Shown: piece after piece, positions 23,722 to 34,856 of the stretch
Numbering within the stretch: the first letter of the stretch is position 1
Layout: each line of letters starts with the position of its first letter
Assembly (NCBI RefSeq): GCF_010389155.1
Contig: NC_057763.1
Coordinates: 46,668,645-46,732,644, forward strand
From: Erigeron canadensis
Lineage: Eukaryota > Streptophyta > Magnoliopsida > Asterales > Asteraceae
Direction of reading: 5' to 3'
Length of the DNA stretch: 64,000 bases
Translations under genes and position numbers: made by a program
Notes under the pieces: generated by a model
The model's input: only the letters and a program-made list of their open reading frames with translations
Database searches by the model: none
What the model was told of the DNA's origin: nothing

Positions 23722-23937
23722 TAGTGGCGGGAGATATAAAGGACCAAAGGTGGTTTTGGTCCTTCCAAAATTTTGGATCATATTTAACAATTATATATTA
23801 TTCAAGGATAAATAAAGTTTTTTTGTGTTTTTACCTCCTAAAAAAAAAAAAAAACAAACAGTAGATGCAGAATAGAAAAAACCTAAAACCTTAAAAAAAT
23901 TGACTACTCCAGTATCGTCATTCAAGTTCCACCGCTG
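23722..23937. mobile_element. hAT MITE with perfect 8-bp duplication
   Basis: ATCTCATT flanks both sides (23714-23721 and 23938-23945). The ends are TAGTGGCGGGAG and, reversed, CAGCGGTGGAAC. Confidence 0.8.
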
Positions 23938-23945
23938 ATCTCATT

Positions 23946-24486
23946 CAACTTTGTATGACTACTTAATTATACGACACATCCTTAAATCTAATCATTCTTG
24001 AGCAGTGGCGAGGAGCCAGGATAATTTTCATTTTGGAGTTTAACTTTATTTAAACTAAAATAAGTTACATTAATTTGAGCTTGTCAATTTTTAAATATAT
24101 TTAAAAAAAGCTTAATTTTAAAATTGAAAAGTTTAAACTCCAAGATGAAGTTTAAGTTTTAATTAAAGTTATTAGATTAAAATGACTTTTTTAATACTTT
24201 TTTTTAACCTTTTTAAATTTAGTTTTAATTTAATAAATTTAAATATGATCATTAATTATGGAAACTAATCTTTACATTTTGTAATAATAGAAAGTAATTA
24301 TTTTAATAATATAGTTATGAAAAATAATTCATGAATTTTATATTATATTTTTTAAAATTACTTTTTTGATTTTTTTTTACATTATACTATTAATTTCCTT
24401 GTCGTACATTTTATTGAATTTTAAGTGTGTATCAGATTTTTATTATAAAAGCAATAAATATTAGTTATAAGTTTACATCCTTAGTA
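23946..24486. other. AT-rich, possible hAT left end
   Basis: CAGTGGCGAGGAGCCAGG at 24004 looks like a hAT-type terminus, but no matching right end or duplication was found. Otherwise nothing was recognised. Confidence 0.35.
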
Positions 24487-24809
24487 TCTTATAATATTTA
24501 GATAAAACATATTACTAATATGTATACGGTACCTAATAATAAAAAAATTTAAAAAATGTTAATATCACCATTTTCAACATCTTTTATCAGTGTTTGTTGA
24601 TTATGGTATTATAAAAATTTAGCATTGTCATTAAAAATCTCTAATATATAAAAAATTTAGCAGGTAATATCCACATTTAACTTTATACCGTCACAAAAAA
24701 TATAATTAACATACATATCCAATTTATAACTATTAATTATATTATAACTCAAAACGACAAATTTAAAATTAGTATGTTTAACCCGCGTATTATGCGAGAA
24801 ATAATCTAG
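24487..24809 (+). mobile_element. Probable Helitron, 3' end clear
   Basis: The 3' end CCCGCGTATTATGCGAG, AAATAAT, CTAG|T is a good Helitron terminus. The 5' end A|TCTTATAATATTTAG is a tentative choice. Confidence 0.55.
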
Positions 24810-24821
24810 TTACCTTTAAAA

Positions 24822-25048
24822 CCTAAATAAGTACATAAAAATAGTAATAGAATTATAGGGTTTGTGGGGTTGTTATGACCACCCTTGACCACCACGTAAT
24901 TTCGCCATTGGTCTCGAGGCACTGTAATCACATTATGTAATTTCCTGAATAAGTACATAAAAATAGTAATAGAATTATGGGGTTTGTGGGGTTGTTATGA
25001 CCACCTTTGGTCACCATTTAATTTCGCCATTGTTCTCGAGGCGCTGTC
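24822..25048. repeat. 122-bp tandem duplication
   Basis: CCTAAATAAGTACATAAAAA and the following ~105 bp recur from 24944 with a 122-bp period. Both units contain GGGGTTGTTATGACCACC and TTCTCGAGGC-like words. About ten differences are seen. Confidence 0.85.
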
Positions 25049-25511
25049 CACCCCTCTCTTGCTGGTTTCATAGATTCGTATGCTTTACTTGAGGGTACGT
25101 CTCCCTCAGGTCGACGGGGCACGCTATCTACTGTCCCTAAAAGAGGACATCCCGAAACTCAAAAAATAACAAAAAGAATACACTACTCACAATTGCTTAA
25201 GTGACCAACTTTAAATGACCATCATATGTGAGGGCTCATGGACAAACATAGCACATTTTTTAAAGTTTATGTTTTCGAGTATTAGGTTGAGAACAAACTA
25301 GTAAGACAGTGTCTTTTATCTATACATTCATTTAATTGAAACGAATTAGCTCAAACAAGAATGATGTGTATATGCTTTATTCTTGATTTTAGTGATTGTT
25401 TGATAGCTTGTGAAGTTAGGGCAAGTGATTTCATTGGCGAGATCAGTAACAAGTCTTAACAATGCTAGTTTGGCTTCTATGTTAATTTGTCTTATTGTAG
25501 AGAATGAGTTC
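25049..25511. other. Intergenic upstream of LysM gene 3
   Basis: A short GC-richer stretch at 25050-25145 is unidentified. The last ~110 bp (GGCGAGATCA at 25437 and CTTATTGTAG near 25491) resemble the LysM gene 1 promoter at 12450-12515. Confidence 0.45.
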
Positions 25512-25517
25512 TATAAA
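25512..25517 (+). promoter_or_regulatory. TATA box of LysM gene 3
   Basis: TATAAA lies 69 bp upstream of the ATG, in the same GAGTTCTATAAAT context as LysM gene 1. Confidence 0.6.
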
Positions 25518-25580
25518 TCCGAGATAATATATAACAAAATTGAAATCATCTCTTAAAACTTCTACAAGGGTCAACCTCCG

Positions 25581-26043
25581 ATGGCTATGAAAAACATCAA
25601 AATGGTCATTTGTGTGATTCTAGCGCTCGCTTTTGTTGTGATCATGACAACAACCGAAGGCAGGGCTATTTCTATCGGTAAGTCAATTTGTTGAATTCTT
25701 TCATTTCATTACCTCCTTTTTTATTTTTAACTTAAATATCAAAGTGTGCACTTGAACAACTTCTAAAATCCTAGATAATCAAATGTCCTAACTCCTAATT
25801 GTATGTACGATATGATTTCTTGCTAGCGCATTTACCTCACTTGTTATTCTTTTTTATGATTTTTGCTCAGATTCAAAAAAGACCCCTAATTGTACTTCAG
25901 TTATTAGTGTGAAAACTGGGGATACTTGTTTTGATATCGCGCAGCGGTTCAAGCTAAGCACTGGATTCTTTGATTTCGTTAACCCGAATTTGAATTGCAA
26001 CAAGCTGTTTGTGGGTGAATGGATTTGTGTCGATGGATTCTGA
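25581..26043 (+). CDS. Small secreted LysM-domain protein (copy 3)
   Basis: Exons 25581-25677 and 25871-26043 with a 193-nt GTAAGT...CAG phase-1 intron encode 89 residues. The signal peptide core is VICVILALAFVVIM followed by TTTEGRA. The mature protein has a short linker (SIDSKKTPN), then the LysM CTSVISVKTGDTCFDIAQ, VNPNLNC and KLFVGEWICV. Four mature cysteines are conserved with the other copies. The acceptor context TTGCTCAG is shared with copy 1, supporting that copy's acceptor at 12901. It is separated from copy 2 by about 9 kb, mostly transposons. Probable apoplastic glycan binder. Confidence 0.9.
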
Positions 26044-26720
26044 TGAAGGATATTTGTACTCCTTCCTGAGATGACATACTTGATTCGAGATGAATATTCC
26101 AACCAATATTGTCTATTGAAATGATGTATCAGAACCTAATGCTCATAAAATAAATGGTCTTGTAAAATGGTGCTCTTTAATTATCAATGAATAAAGTTTC
26201 GTGATTACATCGATGCATGATTGTTTATATACAAGATTACTTTACTTGATTGCAAAGTGATGAACAATATTGGTTAAATTATAAACATATATAATACGAG
26301 TTTTAACAAATAAAATACCCTTGATTAATATATGGCTAATCATCGTATTGTTTACTACAGGAATATTAACCGTGACGACCTTAAAAATCAGGGGAGAATT
26401 GTGCATATTTATCAAACTACAAAATCAACTTATTAAAGTTTTTTATCGAGTTTGTTCAAAAGGTTTTTTAGTTTGAGTAGAAAAGGGTTTTCAGTTACTT
26501 TACAATAAAGAAGAAAAAAAAAAGGAAATGGAAAAAACAAAAAAGGAAAAAAAAAGGTTTTTCAGTTAAGCAAAACCTTTACCGCTTTATTATATTGATA
26601 TGGACTCTCCTGAAAAGAGAATATCTATGTTTATGAAAATGCCTTATGCCATTGGACTTGGTCCAATAAGATACTAAAGATCCAAGTCTTAATATTTTGG
26701 TTGTTCTAATCGATTAGTCT
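26044..26720. other. 3' flank of LysM gene 3 and AT-rich intergenic
   Basis: AATAAA-like words at 26149 and 26190 may serve polyadenylation. Nothing else was recognised. Confidence 0.4.
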
Positions 26721-27240
26721 AAGAGGGGAGGAGTGGACACGGGGAAATTCATTCCCTGATGGTGGCATCGCGTGGGTATACTGTCACCGGTTTTTTGTCG
26801 ATGGAGAGAGAAAAGGGGGAAGAAGAAGGGAAGAGAAAAAGAGGAATGAGAAAGGGTTGTTATTGGCTAGGAAACAAGTGGAGGGTCCCACCAACGGCTA
26901 TTTTTATTTTTTTAACTGTTGCATGGGTACGTTGTCACCGATTTTTTGTTGATGTAGAGAGAAGAGGATAACCGGGTTGTTCACCGCAAGGGGGGAAAAA
27001 GGAGCGAGGAGAGAAAGAGCAGTGAGAAAGGGTTGTGATTGGCTTGAAAACAAGTGGAGGGGTCCACCAACGGCTATTTTTTTTGTTTTTTACTGTTTGG
27101 GAATTAAAAAAAAGATATTTATTTAATTCTTTACCTTTACCTTTTTCACTATAAAAACTAAACCTTTTTAACACTAAACACTTACAAATTCTACCATTTT
27201 TCTTCTTCTTATTTCTTCACCAAATTTATAAACAATGGAT
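26721..27240 (+). mobile_element. Harbinger-like 5' remnant with internal duplication
   Basis: It starts GAGGGGAGGAGTGGACACGG. A ~150-bp purine-rich unit occurs twice: TCACCGGTTTTTTGTCGATG ... CAAGTGGAGGGTCCCACCAA at 26783-26900, and again at 26933-27073. A TATA box (CACTATAAAAAC near 27146) precedes ATGGATCCCAAAAAAGAATAA, a start codon stopped after five codons. It looks like the leader of a transposon accessory ORF; the superfamily assignment is tentative. Confidence 0.4.
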
Positions 27241-27545
27241 CCCAAAAAAGAATAAAAGAAGCACCTTCTTAAAAAATAATCGAGATGGTTTGTTTAGATT
27301 CCATCAACAACCCTTCCCAAATCAAAACTATTCTCAACCCCTTTAAATCAACAAATATGAAAAAGTCTTGTTATCCATTTGTTTGTACAACAATATGTGG
27401 TACAAATTAAATACCCCTTATTGAAGTGAATTAATTATTACATACTGTATAATGTGAGAAAGATAGATCGAGTACATGTTTTGATTATATAGAGAGAGCA
27501 TGCAGCTGGGTCGGGTCAAAAAAATTGTGTGAATTAATTAAATTA

Positions 27546-28396
27546 TTATAACTGGAAATTCGATTCGTCCCATTGAAGAACAGGGTCCAAATTCTGCTGT
27601 CCTTTTAATTTGTCCTTCAAAAACCAATCACAAATCCTCCCCGCGTTTAGTTCCTCGATGCTACAACCTTCTTGCTCTGCTATCACCCTTAGCAGATTTA
27701 GAGACGATATCTGAGTACATCCCATCCATCCATCACAAATTAATTTATAACAATCGATACATGTGTTTGATTCTAGAACTTATAGACACACAAACAGTTA
27801 AGAAACAAACATGTACAATTTTTTTTTTCTAACTAACATAAGAAACAAACACAATTAATTAAATATATATATAGAGATATCAGTTTAAATTAACTAATTA
27901 AGCATGCACTTCGAATGATTGATGTAAACCGCTCTAAAAATAATTAATCAAATGAATCCGCTTTCAAAGAACGAGTTGCTCAATTATTAGTACGGAGTTC
28001 AAGTTGTGTGGGAATTAAGTTAAATTTCTTATATATATATATATATATAAAATGATGTATGAAATTATGTGTAAGCTAAAGGTAAATAAATATACATACC
28101 GTCAAGCGACATAAAAAGCCTTCATGAGAGCTCAAACCAGACATCTCAACAAGGCCAGCTTCTTCTAGGGTCAAGAAAGTTCGTTTCTCCGAGCTACTCT
28201 TTTTCTCTTCTTGCCCATCAACATTACCGCTACTAGCTCTAATCATTACTGCAAACCTCGCATTATTTCTACGAGTAGTTGTAATAACGCTAGTCGTCTT
28301 CGCATTACTCTTGATTCGAGTGTCCACCAAATTATGATTTGAAAGGAATGAAGAATAATGATCGCTAGTAGCTCTGCATAGTTTGAGTGCATTCAT
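27546..28396 (-). CDS. Small plastid-targeted protein of unknown function (two exons)
   Basis: On the - strand, exon 1 is 28396-28100 and exon 2 is 27710-27546. A GTATGT...CAG intron of 389 nt in phase 0 joins them into a 153-residue protein. Exon 1 residues 1-54 look like a chloroplast transit peptide: rich in Ser/Thr/Asn/Arg, almost no acidic residues, ending ARFAVMIRA. The mature part reads SEKRTFLTLEEAGLVEMSG, SHEGFLCRLT, then ISSLNLLRVIAEQEGCSIEE, LNAGRICDWFLKDKLKGQQN and a short acidic tail ending SNFQL. The clean splice sites, sustained frame and strong amphipathic character of exon 2 support a real gene. I have an impression of a conserved land-plant plastid protein but cannot name it. 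No function is claimed. Confidence 0.8.
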
Positions 28397-29455
28397 GTTT
28401 GTTTTTAGTTTGGGTCGTCACACTTACAAATTAACCAATTTCTGTCTAGTTATTTGATTTTGTGTGTATGTGGTGCATGTTGAGATATGGATGTGGATAA
28501 CAATACTACTAGATATTTCTCCATTAAAAAATATACTCATTAAAATCATTGTTTTTCAAATTAAAAAAAGGGGGGTTGCGGGAGAGAGATTGTTAATTGG
28601 ATACTAGCTAGTATTCTACAATAGTTATAAATTTGTATGTTTTGAATTTTTGATGGTCTTTGAAAGACAAAACTAAAAGTACACAAGTATTTATAAAGTA
28701 ATATAAAATCTTTATGTATATATGAAGGCTGAAATTATTATATATATATTCGTATCGGGTACTTAATAATATATTTTTTAATTAAAAGAATATACATCAT
28801 TATTAATTTGTTTGGGACTATTAGACATGTACATGTATGGTAGCGGCCCAGACTATTTGCAGTGAGAGCTAAAACCAAACAACATAATTACATAATGCAC
28901 TCTAGGTCAATATGCAAATTAAAAAAAGAATTACATCTTGTCTTGTTGTGTAAAACAAAATAATACGAGTTCTATGTTAGTATCCATTCTTAGCGAAAGT
29001 GTTTTACTATGACAAGAGAAAGACAATCGATATAATTAATGTCATAATTGCAACTTTTGTCAACTATATATACATAAATAAGCTTCGAACATGCAATCAA
29101 GAAACGTCATCAAAAAACCTCAAACCCGGTGAATTTTATAGTTACAAAGAACTAGAGTACTAATTACTTAATTGATGTGATATAAAACTAATGCTTTGTA
29201 TTAGGAAATTGGAATATATTACAAAAGTAGAATACCCAACACCATGCATGCATCCGAGCAAAAAGCCCTTTTTTTCTTGCACCTCTCACATTTTTGATGA
29301 TCATGGTACACCCAAATGGTCGAAAGACCATGTTGATATATATTGTCCCAATATCTCACAATAATCTTGATTCTTGATAGTGAAGACAGAAGAAAATGGC
29401 CCATTTAATACGTACATGATGTATGCATATATATATATATGGTTTGCTTGATCGA
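28397..29455. other. AT-rich intergenic
   Basis: The first ~130 bp are the probable leader of the gene ending at 28396. A 61-codon open frame on the - strand at 29219-29404 starts at a normal ATG but shows no recognisable domain. It may lie in the 3' UTR of the next gene. Confidence 0.4.
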
Positions 29456-29674
29456 TCAGTTAAGTCCCCAGCAGCTTAGATACATGACAGTCCGCATAGA
29501 CTCTTCACTTTGCTTCGACTTGTCGTTGTCCAGCTTCTGTAAAGCAGTAGTAGAATTATGAACCCTATGATGAGAAAATAACACCATATTTGTTGCTTGC
29601 CTTGACTTAATTGCATTTATGTTGTCGATTAAGACACTCTCACACTTGCTTGTGTATTGATCTTTTTGTTTCAT
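29456..29674 (-). CDS. Small protein ending SCWGLN, unknown function
   Basis: Intronless, 72 residues. The ATG at 29674 is the first one downstream of a TATA box about 220 bp upstream on the - strand. The longer open frame up to 29707 has no ATG. The protein is polar and lysine-rich, without a signal peptide or membrane segment. It starts MKQKDQYTSKCESVLIDNI and ends KQSEESMRTVMYLSCWGLN. The tail TVMYLSCWG-x-N resembles a short C-terminal motif I recall from small uncharacterised plant proteins, but this is memory, not a search. If that is right, it is a genuine small gene; function unknown. Confidence 0.5.
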   Translation of the reverse strand: MKQKDQYTSKCESVLIDNINAIKSRQATNMVLFSHHRVHNSTTALQKLDNDKSKQSEESMRTVMYLSCWGLN

Positions 29675-29886
29675 CCTACCTTGGTCACTTTTATCACTAT
29701 CCTTCAATAAAAGTAATTAGATGAAGAAGGTACGTTTTTTCCGGTTCAGATTACTTGAAAAAAGATTAGCCGATAGATCGAGGAGGGGTTGTGTCTACGC
29801 AATCCAATGTGTGTGTGGATGTGTTTGTAACTTTATTTAATAGATAAAGGGGAAATGAATTTGGATGTCTAGAGAGGTACGTGTTT

Positions 29887-29902
29887 ATACATATATAGTG
29901 AG
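29887..29902 (-). promoter_or_regulatory. Candidate TATA box for the SCWGLN gene
   Basis: On the - strand CTATATATGTATAAAC is followed by a ~210-bp leader without any ATG before the start at 29674. Confidence 0.45.
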
Positions 29903-31639
29903 AATCAAAGCATAAAGGTTAGGCCTTTTGAATAACGTACATTTGATTTTTGGTGACTTTGTACTTTTATGTTTTTTCACTTGTAGTCTATAAGATAATA
30001 TCTTATACATTTAGGTCCTTCGGAGTATCATATATAACCTAATGACAATTATGATACTAATTAATTTGATGTATTAGCTAGTGGTTTTATTGCTTTGAGT
30101 TAACTTGAAACGACACAATGACAACTAATGGAGTTGGATTGTATGGTTTGCCTACGTAAAAGACCAATAGAGAAGCTTAACTTGATAGTGTAATACATTT
30201 ACTTGCTGCTTTTATATATGTTATAATTAATTTGGTATTAATGTCTAAAACATGGGTTACACTAGCATATAAAAATATAACCTTAGAATTTAGATTCTAT
30301 ATCATTGCATATGTATCTTTAAAAACAAAGAAATTTGGAGATAGTTTGTGTATCAAGTAAAAAGTTTATAGGCTGAAAGTGTAAAAGAGGTGGTCATTGT
30401 GGAAATGGAAACTGTGGACTGAAAGACAAGGTTTAAAGGAAAACTACCGGCTCCAAAACAAAGGTTAACCGGCGAAGTGGTCAACAAAACTGGGGGTGGG
30501 TTCCATTAACCGCCATCTGTCGGTATCACTATTATGGAGCGTTGGATAAAGACAACAGGTCCATCCATAAGTGTTGACATCAACATTATCTATACATACC
30601 CATCTCGATAATTAATTATTTAAATTGAACTAACAATAATCAACATATACATATGAGTACATATTTTAAAAGTAATGAAAGGTGAAAAAACTGAGGATAC
30701 TTGTATTAAATTGTACTTCGTAACTACTTTGTTATAAGTTTTTTTTAAAGAAAATAAGATGGAATATAATTATGTAATAACTCACAATATAAACTATGTA
30801 CACAATACTTTCTTGCATCATCAGATACTTTGTTATAAGTTTCAACTATATTTTCTTCAATTCTTAATATAGATCGACAACCAGACTACAAGAAATGAAG
30901 TTTTCACTTATTCAATCACGTAGTGTGGTTTTCACTGTTTTCATGGCTGAAAAAAAAAAAAAAACTCCAAGTATATGTCAAATGAGAAGGGTCAACATAA
31001 GTATAATGAACCTGTCAATTACAAGGTAATAATGACTTGCCGATATGGAAATTTACTTCAAGATATTGATAGAATGCAAGTTCCTATGGATAAAAAATAT
31101 CTTATCGAAGCTATTATTTTTGCGGCTAGTGGTCGATATGGAAATTTCGAAACGAGGAGGCCTTCAAAACTGGAAATAATCATAAAGATTTTCTTATCGA
31201 TCTTATTATTTCACAGTCGTTCTTTTGGATTGCAAACAAGAGTAAAAAAGAAACGGTTTATGTAGGGCTAATGGCTTATTGGTCCTCTTTGTGTCTCATA
31301 TTGTATTGTTTGTATTATGGGACAGCTAACACTTTGCTAGATGTTTCTTGTTTTTAATATATAATGTTGTTCTTAAATAATAATAATAATAATATAATGA
31401 CTTGCCGAAGTAGGATGAAACAAACGGCCGACTACAAAGGATTTATAAAATTATCTACCACTATGTATCGTGCAAACATTATTCCACTGTATCTAAAGAG
31501 TGATTACTATTATTCAATCAATGGAGACGTTAGTAGAGTTACACGCTATAACTATATATAGCTGTTAGAATAAAAACAATGTCTTCTAATCAGTTATTAT
31601 GACATTCGATATCCTTGATTTAAAGTTGTCTAATTTATA
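29903..31639. other. Intergenic with weak open frames
   Basis: Open frames at 30975-31265 and 31364-31561 share the words ATGACTTGCCGA and CGATATGGAAATTT, which recur within the region. They look like remnants of a local repeat rather than a gene. Nothing else was recognised. Confidence 0.35.
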
Positions 31640-31898
31640 CGAGCATAGTGTCTGCGCGTTGCAGCGGTTAGAAAGTGATGACAATATAAAAGGGAGACGG
31701 TGGTGGATAGCGAGGTAGGCAGTGGAGATGGAGAGCAACGGCGGAAGAGGGTGATAGAAAATCGATGAGAGTGTGTAATGATTAGAGAGGATGGGAGAAA
31801 GAATGATATATAAGGATATTATGTTTAAGTAGGGGTATTTTGGGAAGAAAAAAATGCTGAATTTAAGAAATTCAATACTCTTTATAAGGGAGTATAGA
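31640..31898 (-). mobile_element. Short non-autonomous Helitron (259 bp)
   Basis: On the - strand the 5' end is A|TCTATACTCCCTTATAAAG. The 3' end has the hairpin GCTGCAACGCGCAG, then ACACTATG and CTCG|T. Confidence 0.75.
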
Positions 31899-32350
31899 TA
31901 TAGTTAGAATCCCTTGGTTTTTAAAACTTTCGAGTAGTCATTGAAAACTATATACGAACTTTGTAGATATATCACATTCTGTCTAATTAAATGTAAATGA
32001 ATTGTGAATTCGACATATTTGATCTTGGTTTTGCATGTTGTACCTATTAATGTTTGAGCCTGTCTGTCTAGCTATTTTTATCTGGCATGTTCGATTAGTG
32101 ATGTCTTAATAACAACTTACCATAAGTCCCATAAGTCCATAACACGGTGGAGCTTGCTTAGGTTGGTGGGCCGATGGATTCTGGTGCCTCTGTAGCCCAT
32201 TATGGAAATATAGATAATCATATATTAGTAGAATATAACGAGCTTAATGGGCCTGTTAATATGAATGTAGATTGCCTGACGAGTAGTTTTGAATTAGGCC
32301 TTGTGGCGTTTAATTTGGGCCTCTAACGTTTTCTATTCGATTCAGACTAG
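31899..32350. other. Intergenic
   Basis: No gene or element was recognised. Confidence 0.35.
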
Positions 32351-32976
32351 TAGAGGTGCAAGAAAAAACCGATTAACCGAACCAAACCAATTTGTAATCG
32401 GTAACTGAAACCGGTTAGTAACTGGTATAGTAAAAACCGATTATAGGTTACCAGAAACCGTAGGTTACTAACCGATTACTCTTTTTAAAACCAAAACCGA
32501 TTATTAACCGGTTAACCTATAACTGGTTATGTATTCCAAATACTAACCGGTTAATTACATATTATATACATACACTGACATATAACTGAAAAGATCGCAC
32601 CATCAGATGATTTCGTAAGCTTTTAATATATCTATACTATATATAGATTAATGTTTCTTTAATCAGATTCAACATCAGTTTTTGGTTGTTTTGAGATTTG
32701 GGATGATGAACTTTGTTTTATGTTTAGAAATTAATGTTTATTTGGAATATGAGTTTTTTTTGGAATATGGGTTCGTCGCTCAGATTTGTTGAAAATGATT
32801 GTTTTTCCCCATTGTTCACCAATATCGGTTAACCGGTTATTATTAATCGAAATCGGTTAGATAGGTTCCGGTTTTAAAACCTAGAAACCGGTTATTAACT
32901 AATACAAATTAACCGTAACCGGTTATTTCTGTTTTAGAAAATAACCGAAATCGGTTAACCACTTCCTGCACATCTA
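32351..32976. mobile_element. Non-autonomous hAT element (626 bp)
   Basis: The left end TAGAGGTGCAAGAAAAAACC and the right end, reversed, TAGATGTGCAGGAAGTGG are inverted repeats. Many AACCGGTTA words lie in both subterminal zones, with an AT-rich non-coding centre. ATTCAGAC and ATTCAGAG lie just outside (3 bp and 1 bp from the ends), possibly an imperfect 8-bp duplication. Confidence 0.75.
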
Positions 32977-34159
32977 AATTCAGAGTTCAGTTGCATTAAT
33001 CGGAGGAATGACCATCTTTAAAGTTTAGACAAGTACCCAAATATATATATGAAAGAAATGTAAAGCAATAGTTTTGAAGAATGATTCCTATTCAAATTTT
33101 AACTGCCCTATTATCCAATCTCAAAGGCACTTAAGAGGAATTGGGCATTTTTCATGATTCATGGTATCATCTAGGGGCCAGGGTATTTATTGTATAGAAA
33201 TGCTAGAAAAGAAATGAGAAAAACTTTTATTGTTTGGTGGTAATGAAACAAATTTCTTTAATTTCTCGACGTATATATGTAGATAACCCCCAAACAATGA
33301 ATGGACATAAGCCTAGCAGAGTCGAATTGAAGTCTTCCAAAAGTGTGATCATGCTACTTCGAAATCAACACTTTCTCAAAATATACTCCCTAAAATTGTT
33401 TTATGTTTCTGAACTTTCCAGAACGAATTGGTCAAACTTTTATTTTAGATTATCCCATATATTGTTCGTTCTCTTAAATGTTTGATTTTTTTTTTATATA
33501 TTTATTCAAAGTTACATTAATATCAATGCACAAAATGTTGCCACAAATATGCTTCAATGTGAGTAACATCTGATTGGTGCAGGTGGTCACAAACTGGGAT
33601 TGTTGTAGAAGTAAAAGGGACAGCTACAAACGCTTTAATAAGTGGCTGATCATCTAATCCTTTTTTATAATATTTACACACAGATCATATATGTATTTCC
33701 CAACTGTTCTCTTTCAATCATTCAATGCCACGTACCTCTCTCTTACGGGTTGGTTTAGTCACTTTCCCAATACATACATATATATGACTATATGTACGTA
33801 TTTAGGGGGAGGCCTTAAACAAATTCAACATTATGGTCCCCAAGCTAGCTAGCTTGAATTGATTATTAATTAGTTAAAACCTTACTTTGCGTTAGTTGTG
33901 ATATATAAGCTGGGATTTTAAGTTTTAGTTAACGATTTGTAAAACAAACAACAATTGTTAAAAATAAGGTCCATGAGAGGTGGTCAAGATTTGACAGTCA
34001 TATATCTACATGTTGTGAAAGACTATTTCCATGAACACTTCTTACAAAGGGAAGTAAAAAAAAAAAAAAAAGTACGGAAGTAGGTTCACGTGTGTGTTGT
34101 TTACAAGATGAGCGCTAAAGCCCAAACCCATAAACTTTGTAGAAAAATTGAAAAATAAA
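32977..34159. other. AT-rich intergenic
   Basis: An 83-codon frame at 33234-33485 has no recognisable feature. Otherwise nothing was recognised. Confidence 0.35.
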
Positions 34160-34430
34160 CGAGCATGGTACCCGCGCAATGCGGCGGCGATAATTGCGGT
34201 AAAATGGCGACGACAAATGATGATGGTGGTGACGGCAAGTGTAGGTAATTAATGTAAAGATGTTTGATTTAAAGGAGTAGTAGAGATATTTTATAATATA
34301 AGGGACTAATGGTGTAATTTAAAATTAAAGGTGGTATTGATTTAATTCATCAAGGATAATTTAGTCATTTTGCATGTCCATTGTTGTAAACTTTCAACAT
34401 AAGTGGATAATTTTTATATACTAGTATAGA
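34160..34430 (-). mobile_element. Short non-autonomous Helitron (271 bp)
   Basis: On the - strand the 5' end is A|TCTATACTAGTATATAAAAA. The 3' end is GCCGCATTGCGCGG, GTACCATG, CTCG|T. Confidence 0.75.
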
Positions 34431-34548
34431 TAAGACGCACTTTCACGTACACAAATTAAGTTATACGTATATTAATTCACATTTACATTATTACATATCT
34501 TTGAGCCTTTGAGGAATATCCACATCTATATCCGTATCTAAATCTAGA

Positions 34549-34856
34549 TCTATACTATTTTATAAAGCAAACTACTCAATCCTCTTTAATTAATTAAGAT
34601 TTTAAAATAACTATATTACCCTCTTTTTTATTCATTAATTTAAACATTTTATTTATTTACCTATAATACCCTTAATTAAATAAATTACAACATAGATCCT
34701 TCAACCCGTAAAGAATCATATTAACCCCTCTTACATCAATTAAATTACATTCGCCGCCACCGCCGTCACCGTCACGCATCGTTGCCATCACTGCCGCCGT
34801 CATCACACCTTCGTCACTACCACCATCAGCGCCACATCTTGTTTTCATCCGTCTAG
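34549..34856 (+). mobile_element. Short non-autonomous Helitron (308 bp)
   Basis: The 5' end is A|TCTATACTATTTTATAAAGC and the 3' end is CCGTCTAG|T. The usual 3' hairpin is not obvious. The CCGCCACCGCCGTCACC-type interior matches the elements ending at 54094 and 62665. Confidence 0.65.

Noticed and set aside
26759..26971. Charged 70-codon open frame
   Set aside because: Produced by the purine-rich duplicated leader of a transposon remnant; no domain.
29675..29707. N-terminal extension of the SCWGLN gene
   Set aside because: It would need a TTG start and no in-frame ATG exists upstream; the ATG at 29674 is used instead.
30975..31265. 96-codon open frame starting MSNEKGQHKYNEPV
   Set aside because: Contains internally repeated phrases and no recognisable domain or promoter; more likely repeat remnant.
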